The position numbers and the translations under genes are program-made. The notes below the pieces were generated by a model. The model searched no databases. It saw only the letters and a program-made list of their open reading frames with translations, and was not told the DNA's origin. Below, piece by piece: positions 36,337-46,237 of a stretch of 64,000 bases of DNA (its first letter is position 1; each line of letters starts with the position of its first letter). Source of the DNA: Ogataea parapolymorpha DL-1 (Eukaryota; Ascomycota; Pichiomycetes; Pichiales; Pichiaceae); assembly GCF_000187245.1 (NCBI RefSeq), contig NC_027860.1, forward strand, positions 62,001 through 126,000. Direction: 5' to 3'.

Positions 36337-37380
36337 ATGGCGAAGCTTAACGTTGCAATTGTTGGTACTGGTATTTTTGCCACAAAGGCCCATCTGCCTA
36401 CCCTTCAGAAGTCCGAGTATTTCACTCCATACTCGTGTTTCAATAGAACCAAGGCCAAGGCAGAGGAGTTTGCCAAGAAAGACTCCAGCATTCAAAAGGT
36501 GTACAACAGTCTCGAGGAGGTCTTTGAGGACCCAGAAGTCGATCTAGTGGACGCCTTACTTCCTGCTCAGTTTACTGTGGACGCATTGAAGCTGGCAGTC
36601 AAGCACAAGAAGAACATTGCGTTGGAGAAACCGTTGGCTGCGAATATCGAGCAGGCCAAAGAGTTCGTCAAAATTTCGAGAGAGAACCCTGACGTTACGG
36701 TGTTTATTTTGGAGCACTGGTCCTATTTCAAAGCCGTGGAACAGATCAAACGGGCCGTTTCTAAGATTGGAAAAGCGTACTCCTTTACATACCATTCGAC
36801 AGGACCTTTCAACTTCGACAATGCTTATCTGTCCACCTCCTGGAGACAGAAGCCAGAACACATTGGAGGGTTCCTTTCTGATGGTGGTGTGCACCAGCTT
36901 GCTCTTCTGACCGGCGTGCTCGGCGAGGTGAAGACAGTTTCTGCGCACACGAGGCAGATCCGCGAGCAGAGTGGTGCCGACGACATTGCTTACGCGCTTC
37001 TGGAGACTGAGGCCGGCCAGATAGGCACATTTACCTACGGATCTGCGTTCGGAAATACAGAGAAGAGTTGTTTTTTCGAGATTCTCGGCGACAACGGGTC
37101 TGTTCACTTCGACTTCAGTCCGGGCAAAGACAGAGTGATCACTCTTAGAACTGGCGGACTCACTGCGGACACTCCGAAGAATACCGAGACAATTACGATC
37201 CAGGACGAGTTCTTGAGCACAGACAGAGAGTTTGAGGTTCTGGGCGAGGCGCTCACTACAAAGGACAAGTCCAAGGTCATCACTACCCCAGAGGTGTGTT
37301 TCCACCATCTGAGCATTGTGGATGCGATCCTAAGAAGCAGCAAAAACAACGGGTCGCCAGAGCAAGTGATTAAGCCGTAG
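36337..37380 (+). CDS. Gfo/Idh/MocA-family NAD(P) oxidoreductase (YMR315W-like)
   Basis: 347 aa. Rossmann start LNVAIVGTGIFATKAHLPTL, then the family EKPLA motif (KKNIALEKPLAANIEQAKEF, about 88-107). The C-terminal alpha/beta domain has GGFLSDGGVHQLALLTGV with the usual D-x3-H. S. cerevisiae YMR315W is similar in length (349 aa) and has been linked to NADPH supply; the substrate is unknown. The gene is convergent with the MFS transporter (23 bp gap). Confidence 0.85.
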   Translation: MAKLNVAIVGTGIFATKAHLPTLQKSEYFTPYSCFNRTKAKAEEFAKKDSSIQKVYNSLEEVFEDPEVDLVDALLPAQFTVDALKLAVKHKKNIALEKPLAANIEQAKEFVKISRENPDVTVFILEHWSYFKAVEQIKRAVSKIGKAYSFTYHSTGPFNFDNAYLSTSWRQKPEHIGGFLSDGGVHQLALLTGVLGEVKTVSAHTRQIREQSGADDIAYALLETEAGQIGTFTYGSAFGNTEKSCFFEILGDNGSVHFDFSPGKDRVITLRTGGLTADTPKNTETITIQDEFLSTDREFEVLGEALTTKDKSKVITTPEVCFHHLSIVDAILRSSKNNGSPEQVIKP

Positions 37381-37403
37381 ATTAGTGACTATATATTAAA
37401 TTA

Positions 37404-38843
37404 CTAGTACCATTTCCATCTCATGAACTGCAGAACAGCACAGCTCACAATACTGACGCCCAACATTAAAACCAGCATCATGTTGGAGTATTGGTACAAT
37501 CTTGCTGCGTCGGCCGGCCAGCCCGAATAAAGAGCGTAGGTGGCAGTAACGGAGCCAAGGTTTCCAAGACCAGACACCAGCGCAGCCGCCACGGCTGTGC
37601 CAACGTCTCCATAAACAGGCAGCATGATCTCGGACGACATGGTCATAGTGATCGGCACGGTTGGTCCAAGACCAAAGCCGGCAATGAGCAAGCCAGAGTA
37701 TCTGTGCCAGAACCCATGGGCATAGGTTGTGACAATCAATCCCACGATGATTATCAGGGTGCTTGCACTGAAGAGAATCGGCCGCAAGCCCTTGAACTTG
37801 TCTGCAAACGGTGTCACAAGCAAAATACCTCCGAGATCGAAAAGCCAGATTGGAGCATACAGCAGTGAAACATCGATACCAGACAGACTTGGGTTCAAGG
37901 CACTGATGAGGGTGGTACCGAACACAGCAAGACCAAATCCAGTACCAACAACCCCAAAGTACATGATAATCAGTGGCCATGTCCGCAGATCAGAGATGAC
38001 CTTGACAACGTCCCTCCAGCCCCAGCTCAGCTTGACATACCGTGCCTTCATGTCCTGCTCGTGGATGCGGCGATTTTCGCCAGTCAGAGGCTGAGGCGAG
38101 CGGAAGAAGACCGCCACCTTCTCTGGCAGCAAAGATTTCTTAGGACTGGCCAGGTGCGATGGTCTGTCAGGAAGCCACCAAATTAGGGTGAAGCCAACAA
38201 AAATGGTAACAGACCCGTAGACGATGAAAAGCCATTTCCAGCCCTCCATGTTTCTGGTCATGTCCATCTTCTGGAATCCTGCAGCAACCAAACCAGCGGC
38301 AGAAGCACTCAGCTGGGCAGCAGTGAAATAGTAGCCAATTCTGCGGGCTGTGCGGTGTTCTGGATACCACAGGGAGATGTAGTATGTCATGCCAGGCCAC
38401 ACACCTGCTCCTGCCACACCGGAGAAGAAACGGATGGCAATGAGGCCATTTGCGTTCTTCAAAGCGACATAACAGACGTAGAGCAGACCAACACTAACCA
38501 CCATTCTGCTGAGCCAGACTTGGGGAGACATTTTGGTCATGGCCAGGTTCATTGGCAGATCAAACAGGATGAAACCCACGTATTCCAGCGCCGAGGCAAC
38601 CGACGTGTCGTGGGCCGTGAGATTCAAAGTTTGCTTGAGCGAGTGTCCAGTTTCAAAATTCATAGTTAGGGTGTTTCCGTATGCAGATCCTCCAAAAGAC
38701 GTGAGGAAGTACAGACACCACAGAGCAGGGATGATCCGGAAGTCCAAGTGCTGGTAGATCCGGTCCAACTTCTTATCTTCGACAGGGGTGAGGTTCTCGA
38801 CTTCCTGCGAAGCCTCAGTTTTGGTGCTCGATTCAACGTCCAT
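37404..38843 (-). CDS. MFS transporter of the anion:cation symporter (Dal5/allantoate permease) family
   Basis: 479 aa from ATG 38843 (MDVESSTK). The open frame runs to 38978, but a TATAAATA element (38876-38883) lies in that extension. About 12 membrane segments: LWCLYFLTSFGGSAYGN first, then GVAGAGVWPGMTYYISLWYP with the family's R-x-G-YYFTAAQLS motif, and a second half from ~310. Relatives import allantoate, nicotinate, vitamins or sulfonates. The substrate cannot be told from sequence. It has the longest upstream region in the window. Confidence 0.85.
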   Translation of the reverse strand: MDVESSTKTEASQEVENLTPVEDKKLDRIYQHLDFRIIPALWCLYFLTSFGGSAYGNTLTMNFETGHSLKQTLNLTAHDTSVASALEYVGFILFDLPMNLAMTKMSPQVWLSRMVVSVGLLYVCYVALKNANGLIAIRFFSGVAGAGVWPGMTYYISLWYPEHRTARRIGYYFTAAQLSASAAGLVAAGFQKMDMTRNMEGWKWLFIVYGSVTIFVGFTLIWWLPDRPSHLASPKKSLLPEKVAVFFRSPQPLTGENRRIHEQDMKARYVKLSWGWRDVVKVISDLRTWPLIIMYFGVVGTGFGLAVFGTTLISALNPSLSGIDVSLLYAPIWLFDLGGILLVTPFADKFKGLRPILFSASTLIIIVGLIVTTYAHGFWHRYSGLLIAGFGLGPTVPITMTMSSEIMLPVYGDVGTAVAAALVSGLGNLGSVTATYALYSGWPADAARLYQYSNMMLVLMLGVSIVSCAVLQFMRWKWY

Positions 38844-39406
38844 TTTGCTATACCATTTCAATTTTTCAGCCGGGCTATTTATACTGATAAAAAAATTGAC
38901 TAAGTCATTAAATTTTTGTGCAGAATGAATCACCGGAGTCACCTGCACAGCCAGGCTGCCGTGCATGCAACGGTGCAAAATTCAGCCAAGATTTGGACTC
39001 CCTGTCTAGTTTAGGAAATCGTATCTAGAGTACTGTGATTGATATACTGATCTATTGTTCATTGCGATTGTTTAGGGACATTTCCATCGCTTGTTGGTGC
39101 CCTGCATTGGACAATCGTGTCAGTCATACTTTTGTTGAACACTGTATTAGATTATATACGGCTGGCTCAACAATGATCATAAATTGTGATTGGCGAGACG
39201 GACGGAGGCAGAAGTCCGGCCTTCCCACTCCTGCTGGAGGTCATCGGATGTAGGGCGTCAAAGAACGCTTTTGGCAACTGCCAAGTGATACCCAACAGAA
39301 TTAAGCTGATGGATTTGAGTTAACAAAAATAGCGCCCTCCAAATCAAACTACGACAATACATGCCGTGGAGCTCTTTGGGGCCTGGTTCGACCAATGAGC
39401 CATCGA

Positions 39407-39446
39407 CTCCGATCATAATTTGTACGCTATATCACGTTGATCGGAG
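39407..39446. repeat. Inverted repeat CTCCGATCA-N22-TGATCGGAG
   Basis: Two perfect 9-bp arms. Each contains a CCG/CGG triplet, the half-site recognised by Zn2Cys6 activators. Confidence 0.6.
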
Positions 39447-39475
39447 CGGGCATAGTTTGGAGTTACAAAAGGCAC

Positions 39476-39487
39476 TAGTTTAAACTA
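39476..39487. repeat. 12-bp perfect palindrome TAGTTTAAACTA
   Basis: Self-complementary over all 12 bases. It sits between two ACTAGT hexamers that form a wider dyad. Confidence 0.6.
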
Positions 39488-39655
39488 TTCGGACACTCTA
39501 CTAGTGTCACCCACTACGTCTGGTGGCTATTCATCATTGAATCCCACTGCTAATCGATTTTCAGTCCTTAGATCAGCTTCGATTCTTTTACTAAAGTATC
39601 CAGTGCACGACCATTATTTTCTTGTATAAACTTTTTCTTCGACACCAATACCACC

Positions 39656-40063
39656 ATGTGGAAACAGATTATTACCAGAGCACAGTCGACTCTTACGCCG
39701 GTGTCGCTCTCGTTGCCACAGAAACCTCTGGCTCCTACTACTCTCTCAAGACTGACCAAGGTTTTCCCCCAAATCGAGCAAGTCAACGCCGACAACTTGT
39801 ACGGAAAACCATTCAAAAACGCTTACTACATTTCAAGAACTCACAAAGGAAACATACCCGTTTACAGAACCTACAAAAGTCAGGCTGTCGTCACCGAAGT
39901 GCGAAGAATCGATGGAAGTTTGACCAAGTTTAGGGATGACGTCCAGAAGCTTTTTCCCGAGAAACCAAAAAGCGATTTCACGTGCCTCATGCAAAGTATG
40001 ACGCTCCGGATCAAGGGCGATGTCTCTAAACCTCTCAAAAAGTACCTGAACGAAACATTCTAG
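39656..40063 (+). CDS. IMG2: Mitochondrial large ribosomal subunit protein mL49
   Basis: 135 aa. N-terminal presequence-like stretch (MWKQIITRAQSTLTPVSLSL), then the mL49 core: YYISRTHKGNIPVYRTYKSQ, VVTEVRRIDGSLTKFRDDVQ and the C-terminal strand with LRIKGDVSKPLKKYL. It is a structural protein of the mitochondrial 54S subunit near the peptide exit tunnel side. ATG at 39656 in a good context (accATGtgg). Confidence 0.88.
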   Translation: MWKQIITRAQSTLTPVSLSLPQKPLAPTTLSRLTKVFPQIEQVNADNLYGKPFKNAYYISRTHKGNIPVYRTYKSQAVVTEVRRIDGSLTKFRDDVQKLFPEKPKSDFTCLMQSMTLRIKGDVSKPLKKYLNETF

Positions 40064-40242
40064 TGTATATAGACCTGAACATATGTAAACTCACTTGATG
40101 TGTTTGTGCTTACGTAAAACTGAAACTAAGCTTCGCATAACACGAAGGGGAACAAAACACTAAAATATATTGTTCATATCGTTATCAGCACCAATACCGA
40201 TCTGCAGTCTCCTATTTGCAGTGACGACTGTGTTAATCCATA

Positions 40243-43200
40243 ATGTCGTCTGTACAATCTGCTGAGTTAGCATCTCCGGCCAATGTCGAGCATCTTCAGG
40301 ACCGATTCAACCAGGTAACTGCGGTTAACGGAGAAGAAAAGCAGAATGCTAGTTCAGAGACGTTTTCCGGGAAGGAAAATGGCCACGACAAGAACCAGCC
40401 TCCCCTAGGAGAAGACGACCGCATTACACCTGATTACTGGAGGGACGAAGACTCGAAAACAGTCCCTACGCCTACTGCTAGAAGGACAGGCAGATTATCA
40501 CTTTTCTCGTTCAAAGGGACGCACAATGAGCAAGCTCCAGAGCAGCCGAGCGAGGAAAAAGAACCGCTTCAAAAGAAGATTCTTAAAGGGATCAAACGAG
40601 TGACGACCCGAGGGGAACCAGTGAGAACTTCCACTGCTCATGGACAGATAGACCACTCTCACGAACTTGAGTACAAAAGCCACATGAAAACAAGATGGTT
40701 GGTGGACGCAAACATTTTAGGATACCCAGCTGCGTTGATTATCGCCACATATTTCATGTCTGATGAGCACGGCACAAGAAGAGTACCACTTTTGCTTCAA
40801 ATGCTTAGCTTGACGCTCACTGATGTGAGTACTAATGTGCATACTAAAAAACGAAAATTCAGAATAGACCTTGATTACGCAGTGGGGAGCCAGTATTTAA
40901 GGTGGTCTTTAGAAAAGACTACCCGAGATTTGGCAGTTTTGCACAATCGATTGAGGCTCATGATTTTGCAAGAGAATGTGCTACAGAAGGGCCACAAGGA
41001 GATTGAGCTCCCAAAATTCCCTAAATATAAAAATCAAACCACATACTCAAAGCTAAAGCAAGGTGTCAATAGAGTGGAAACCAACGCATCGTCAGTAATG
41101 TCGCCCAATGATGAAACCCCTACCGCATACAATCCCGTGAATTCCTCGGAATCTAGTGACGAGGAGGAAAACGCCAGCATGTTCTCCGTTCGTTCCAGCC
41201 TAAGAAGACATGGGTTTTTCAAGCGCAAGCCAAACGATATTCTCACTAACGAGCATTTTAGGGATGCCATGCAAGAATATCTGGACAACTTGATTCGTGC
41301 ATTCAACTTGCGCCCTCAAGCGAACCGTATATTCCAATTCTTTGAACTGTCGCCGATAGGGATGCTTTTATCGTACGAGACAGGACGAAAGCGCAAGGAG
41401 GGCTATTTGCTGATTAAAACAACAGCGAGAGCTCAAGGATGGAGGGTCGGGCATTTGAAAGCCAGAGAACTGAAAGCCATGGTTGAGCGCCACATTGCGA
41501 AATGGTTCATACTGGGTCACAGCTACATTATGTACGTTGCTGACATAAACTCCACCACTCCGCTTGATGTATTCCTCATTGACAACAATTTCAAGTTTAC
41601 TCTTTCAGGCTTTGGAGATGCTCCTGTCACATTGCACAACTTATCGGAGTTTGTAAAACAACAGCTCAAAGCCGAAGAAGAAGATGACGACGATGACGAA
41701 GATGGCTATGTGGAAGATCCTGCACCGATGCACAAATCTTATCTGTCGTTAACCCTCGAAAACTCGGAACGGAAACTGAGTGTCGTTGGCAAGTCCGCAA
41801 ACCAGATGAAGAGATGGTGTGTTGCGATCCATGAAATGGCAAAAGAGACCATCTGGTCCAAGAAGCACCGGTTTGAGAGCTTTGCACCTGTCCGTGATAA
41901 TGTGTTTGCAAAATGGTTTGTGGATGCAAGAGACTACATGTGGGCTGTTTCCGCAGCAATAGAAATGGCAAAAGATGTGGTCTATATTCACGACTGGTGG
42001 CTTTCTCCAGAATTGTACCTCAGACGTCCTGCAAATGGTAATCAGGAATGGAGATTGGATAGACTGCTCAAACGAAAGGCAGAAGAGGGTATCAAAATTT
42101 TTGTCATCGTGTATAGAAATGTTGCCAACACCGTCCAGACAGACTCCCTTTGGACCAAACACTCGCTATTGGATCTTCATCCAAATGTTTATGTTCTGAG
42201 ATCTCCGAATCAGCTTATGCAGAATGTCTACTTCTGGGCTCATCACGAGAAACTTGTTATTATTGATCACACTGTCTGCTTCGTGGGAGGAATTGACCTT
42301 TGCTATGGAAGATACGATACTCCTGATCACTCGGTGGTTGACGATGCTCCATGTGCATTTGATCCGATCCCTCCAAATAGCTCAAGCTCTACTGGAAATG
42401 CTTACAGCTACCAGATCTATCCTGGAAAAGATTACTCAAATCCACGAATTTGCGACTTTTTTGAGCTTAACCAGCCATTTCAAGACATGATCGACAGACA
42501 ATCAGTCCCTCGCATGCCATGGCATGATGTCCATATGATGACTTGCGGCCATATTGCAAGAGATCTGTCAAGACATTTTGTCCAGCGTTGGAACTTTCTA
42601 TTACGTCAGAAGCGCCCTTCGAGACTTACACCATTACTGTTGCCCCCAAGAGATTTTACTGAGCAAGAAATTCAAGAGCTAGGACTTACGGGCACTTGCG
42701 AAGTCCAAGTTTTGCGTTCATCTTGCTCGTGGTCTCTAGGACTCCAGGAGCCCGAGCAAAGTATCCACAATGCATACCTGAGACTCATAGAGACGAGTGA
42801 GCATTTCATTTACATCGAGAACCAATTCTTTGTCAGCAGCCACGAACATGATGGCGTAGTGATCAAAAATAAGATTGGCGATGCACTGGTTGAGAGGATT
42901 ATCCGTGCTCATGCAAATAGGGAGTCCTGGAAGGCAGTCATAATTATACCATTAATGCCCGGTTTCAAGAGCCAGGTGGATAGCAAAGAAGCATCGTCGA
43001 TCAGGGTCATTATGCAGTGCCAGTACATGTCTATTTCCATGGGAGAGACGTCCATTTTTGCTAGACTGAGAAGGGCTGGTATTAGACCTGAAGACTATAT
43101 TCAATTTTACTCGTTGAGAAAATGGGGATACATTGGGAGAAAGAAGTCTCTGACGACAGAGCAATTGTATGTTCATGCAAAGACGATGGTTGTGGACGAC

Positions 43201-44853
43201 CGCATTGCAATTATTGGGTCGGCTAATATCAATGAAAGATCAATGAGAGGTACTAGAGACTCGGAGATTTGCACGATTATTCGTGACAAAGAAATGATTG
43301 ACACCTTTATGGATGGAAAACCGTATAAGGTTGCCAAATTTGCTCACACTTTGCGGATGCGGCAGATGAGGGAGCACCTGGGTGTTGACGTCGATCTCTT
43401 AGAGCTTGTGGAACGAAGGTTCTCTCAGATAGAGAAGTTTGCGTGTACTTCTGAAGGTCTGACCAGTGCCACATCAAAAACAGGAGACAAAAAATTGTCA
43501 GCAATGGTCGAGCTCGCTGCTAGGTATGTTCTAGATCTACCTGATGGAACACCGCGCTTCAAATCGGAATTAAGTGCTCATAGGACAGCTGGTAGCGAGC
43601 TGACCAAGAAGCTCATAGCTTCATTCCACAATGACTATGACGATGCCCTCTCCGATAATTTGGACCAGATTCCATATGTTTATTCCTTTAACCATAGAGC
43701 AGGTGAAGAGAATCCCGGCATCAGGGAGAAAAAGGCATTCTCAAGCGATTCGCGGGTTACCGACAAAGCTCATAGAAGTGAGGTGAAAGGGTATGGGCCG
43801 GACAAGTATCAATCGGCAACACATGTGAACTCCAAGTCGAGGAACACTAAGCTTCTTGCAGAATGGGCAAGCTCGTCTTCTTCTGACATTCATCAGACTC
43901 TTCCATGCATTGAAGATGTGTTAGAGTTCATCACCAGCGATGATAAAAACTTACCGATAGACGTCCTCAACCATCAAAGATGGGATATGCTCAAGAGGTT
44001 GCATTATCTACAGAAGCTTCTCAACAAACGCAAGCGGGAGTCTGAGAATGCATCTGCCAGTACCAAGGAAGATGCCGGTAACTTTTCCTCTGGAACAGAA
44101 AATGGATACCCTGAAAGTTCACTTGTGAAACAGCCTCGGTTCCCGGCCACTTCGCTTTCCGATGCTGATGTTGAAGATTTGAGTGCAAACTTTCTACCTA
44201 GAGTTTCACAATTTTTTGTGGACCCTTATTCTTTTGAAGATCCTCTGGATATTGATTTCTACGAAGGCTTGTGGATGCCGCAAGCTTTGCGCAATACAAT
44301 GATTTACCAGATGGTCTTCCATGTTCAACCTGACGACACTGTTCAAACATGGAGTGATTATAAGATGTTCCAGGAATTGAAGGAGTCATTCCTTTTGCAC
44401 CAAAGAGCCAGCCACGGTGGTGCAACTGCGGCCGATGGAGAGCATGGAGGCACAGAGTTGATGTCTCAGCAACTGAGCCCGGAGACAGCGGACGACAAAC
44501 ACGGGTCAAACGAGAGTGTGACAAGCTCAACAGGCGTCCAGACCCAGCCACCGTTGAGCTCCGAGACAGACGAGGCCCAGATTGACAGTCTGCGCTATGC
44601 CATTCGTCGGTCCAAAATTGCCGAACTCGAAAGATATACGCGTCCTGGAGTGTCCAACAGTTACAACAGATCCAAGGCCAATCCGTTGTTGGGGGTTCCT
44701 TCGGTGTACGACTACGAGTCTGCCGAGAAGCTATTGAAGCTCATCACGGGCCATTTGGTCATCTTCCCCACCAAGTGGCTTCAGAAAGAAGTTGAGTCGT
44801 CAAATTGGTTTTACACGGCGGATAAGCTTCCTCCGGTCCAAATCTATAATTGA
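40243..44853 (+). CDS. SPO14: Phospholipase D1
   Basis: 1536 aa (S. cerevisiae 1683). A PX-like region around residues 150-270, a PH-like domain about 350-540, then the PLD core with two HKD motifs: HHEKLVIIDHTVCFVGGIDL (His ~667) and HAKTMVVDDRIAIIGSANIN (His ~978). The C-terminus carries a conserved segment with YEGLWMPQALRNTM and TGHLVIFPTKWLQKEVE. It hydrolyses phosphatidylcholine to phosphatidic acid, is stimulated by PI(4,5)P2, and is needed for prospore membrane formation in meiosis. Confidence 0.95.
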   Translation: MSSVQSAELASPANVEHLQDRFNQVTAVNGEEKQNASSETFSGKENGHDKNQPPLGEDDRITPDYWRDEDSKTVPTPTARRTGRLSLFSFKGTHNEQAPEQPSEEKEPLQKKILKGIKRVTTRGEPVRTSTAHGQIDHSHELEYKSHMKTRWLVDANILGYPAALIIATYFMSDEHGTRRVPLLLQMLSLTLTDVSTNVHTKKRKFRIDLDYAVGSQYLRWSLEKTTRDLAVLHNRLRLMILQENVLQKGHKEIELPKFPKYKNQTTYSKLKQGVNRVETNASSVMSPNDETPTAYNPVNSSESSDEEENASMFSVRSSLRRHGFFKRKPNDILTNEHFRDAMQEYLDNLIRAFNLRPQANRIFQFFELSPIGMLLSYETGRKRKEGYLLIKTTARAQGWRVGHLKARELKAMVERHIAKWFILGHSYIMYVADINSTTPLDVFLIDNNFKFTLSGFGDAPVTLHNLSEFVKQQLKAEEEDDDDDEDGYVEDPAPMHKSYLSLTLENSERKLSVVGKSANQMKRWCVAIHEMAKETIWSKKHRFESFAPVRDNVFAKWFVDARDYMWAVSAAIEMAKDVVYIHDWWLSPELYLRRPANGNQEWRLDRLLKRKAEEGIKIFVIVYRNVANTVQTDSLWTKHSLLDLHPNVYVLRSPNQLMQNVYFWAHHEKLVIIDHTVCFVGGIDLCYGRYDTPDHSVVDDAPCAFDPIPPNSSSSTGNAYSYQIYPGKDYSNPRICDFFELNQPFQDMIDRQSVPRMPWHDVHMMTCGHIARDLSRHFVQRWNFLLRQKRPSRLTPLLLPPRDFTEQEIQELGLTGTCEVQVLRSSCSWSLGLQEPEQSIHNAYLRLIETSEHFIYIENQFFVSSHEHDGVVIKNKIGDALVERIIRAHANRESWKAVIIIPLMPGFKSQVDSKEASSIRVIMQCQYMSISMGETSIFARLRRAGIRPEDYIQFYSLRKWGYIGRKKSLTTEQLYVHAKTMVVDDRIAIIGSANINERSMRGTRDSEICTIIRDKEMIDTFMDGKPYKVAKFAHTLRMRQMREHLGVDVDLLELVERRFSQIEKFACTSEGLTSATSKTGDKKLSAMVELAARYVLDLPDGTPRFKSELSAHRTAGSELTKKLIASFHNDYDDALSDNLDQIPYVYSFNHRAGEENPGIREKKAFSSDSRVTDKAHRSEVKGYGPDKYQSATHVNSKSRNTKLLAEWASSSSSDIHQTLPCIEDVLEFITSDDKNLPIDVLNHQRWDMLKRLHYLQKLLNKRKRESENASASTKEDAGNFSSGTENGYPESSLVKQPRFPATSLSDADVEDLSANFLPRVSQFFVDPYSFEDPLDIDFYEGLWMPQALRNTMIYQMVFHVQPDDTVQTWSDYKMFQELKESFLLHQRASHGGATAADGEHGGTELMSQQLSPETADDKHGSNESVTSSTGVQTQPPLSSETDEAQIDSLRYAIRRSKIAELERYTRPGVSNSYNRSKANPLLGVPSVYDYESAEKLLKLITGHLVIFPTKWLQKEVESSNWFYTADKLPPVQIYN

Positions 44854-44972
44854 CGTAATCATGTAAGGCATTGCTAGATTAGAAAAAATACAGGATGATG
44901 TCGAGCGGCACACTACTGATAAGATAAAAGAATTGCCTTTTCGAAGATTAGAAAGGCAGGGTTTTTTCCATT

Positions 44973-46196
44973 ATGGAGAGTGTAGTGGACAGCCAGCGGC
45001 CCGGAGAAAAGCGTGGTCGCCAGTTCCAGGTGCCAAAAAGATATGAGTTCCAAAAAAGCATACCAACAAGTCGTGAATCCTCTGCTCATACTTCCATTTT
45101 CAAGCCAAATTTTACGCTCAACAAACTTCGACGCGAGCACTCGACACAGTCACTACAGACTTCGCTCAAGCGAACGCAGTCTCCATTTTTTGGCTCCAAG
45201 AATGACCATATGGCAGAAGTGAAACGCCATAGTTTATCAGCTGCCTCCGGAGGTGGCCCAGGGTACAGAAACCATATAATTAATGCGTATAATGATTCAA
45301 AGGTGTTTGAGACTGTTGCTCCAAGACGAACATCCTCTGTCAATTACATTCTTGACACGCGGTCGAATCAGGACGCGCAGTGCACGCCTCCAGTTCCCGA
45401 CGAGACTGGGAAAAAAAGCATACTAATCAACAGGCCGCCGCCTAATGAGGCACCTTCATTTAATTCTTCAATCTCGAAAATCAATTACTATCAGAGCGAC
45501 TTGCAAGACTCACAATATATAGAGCAAGTGAGAAGACGAGACTTAAGAGACCCTAATTCTACGGAAATTAGGCACAGGCCGAGCTCTACAGATAATACAA
45601 CAAAATCAGAGCAGAAAGGAGAGACAACCGATGACGAGACTCGTTCAGAATCCCAGAGTAGCGGGCATGACAATAACGACACAGTCAATCCGTACTTAGA
45701 TCCTCTCGATTCGCACGGGATTGGGATGACCGAGTTCTCTACACCAACGCAAACAGTCCCCATGCGAACGCAGCAACGACAGTTGGCCATTAAGGACCTG
45801 ATGCAACACCATAGCCTTGCAGGGAGTGCTTGGTTTGAGTTGGGAATTAAAGATAATTCCAAAACCGAGGATTCTGCAGAGCCTGTGGAGCTCATTAGCC
45901 AAAATGTCTGGGCGAACGTCAGTATTGATGAAAGAAACAAGTATGAGCACATTTCCAACGACCTTCGGAAACTGGCATTGTACAACAAGAAACCAATGAT
46001 GGATTGCATAGGACGGTATTTCGAGTTTCCAAAACAGACACATATCAATACAAAAGTGCGATCTCGGGCGCTACCCCAAGAAAAGGAAGACTCGTATCTC
46101 GATTCTAACGGACGCTTCCGAAAGGGAGTGGGAAGAGAATTGGCAGAGGACTTATGGAACTCAGCAAATAGCAATTTTAGATTCTTTGATACATAG
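44973..46196 (+). CDS. Unrecognised hydrophilic protein
   Basis: 407 aa, Ser/Thr/Asn/Gln-rich and mostly disordered, with no membrane segment or known domain. Two stretches look conserved-like: TPTQTVPMRTQQRQLAIKDL near residues 260-280 and ISNDLRKLALYNKKPMMDCI near 325-350. The RTQQR motif followed later by a Y-x-P-x5-I pattern faintly recalls the fungal TORC1 subunit Tco89, but this is weak. Codon use is like the neighbours and the frame is long, so it is a real gene. It follows SPO14 in tandem by 119 bp. Confidence 0.6.
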   Translation: MESVVDSQRPGEKRGRQFQVPKRYEFQKSIPTSRESSAHTSIFKPNFTLNKLRREHSTQSLQTSLKRTQSPFFGSKNDHMAEVKRHSLSAASGGGPGYRNHIINAYNDSKVFETVAPRRTSSVNYILDTRSNQDAQCTPPVPDETGKKSILINRPPPNEAPSFNSSISKINYYQSDLQDSQYIEQVRRRDLRDPNSTEIRHRPSSTDNTTKSEQKGETTDDETRSESQSSGHDNNDTVNPYLDPLDSHGIGMTEFSTPTQTVPMRTQQRQLAIKDLMQHHSLAGSAWFELGIKDNSKTEDSAEPVELISQNVWANVSIDERNKYEHISNDLRKLALYNKKPMMDCIGRYFEFPKQTHINTKVRSRALPQEKEDSYLDSNGRFRKGVGRELAEDLWNSANSNFRFFDT

Positions 46197-46237
46197 ACTC
46201 ATCCTATCCGTACTGTGAATGTTAGAGAAAGGTTCAG

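Larger units (their letters stand above)
38844..39655. other. 812-bp gene-free stretch with inverted repeats
   Basis: No gene seen on either strand. It holds several dyads: CTCCGATCA/TGATCGGAG (39407-39415, 39438-39446), a perfect 12-bp palindrome (39476-39487), CGGAC/GTCCG near 39197-39216 and TTGGCA/TGCCAA near 39271. It lies between the MFS transporter and IMG2, which are divergent, so it is probably a regulatory region for the transporter. Confidence 0.5.

Noticed and set aside
39387..39398. GGTTCGAC resembling a tRNA B box
   Set aside because: No matching T-stem, no A box and no cloverleaf could be built around it.
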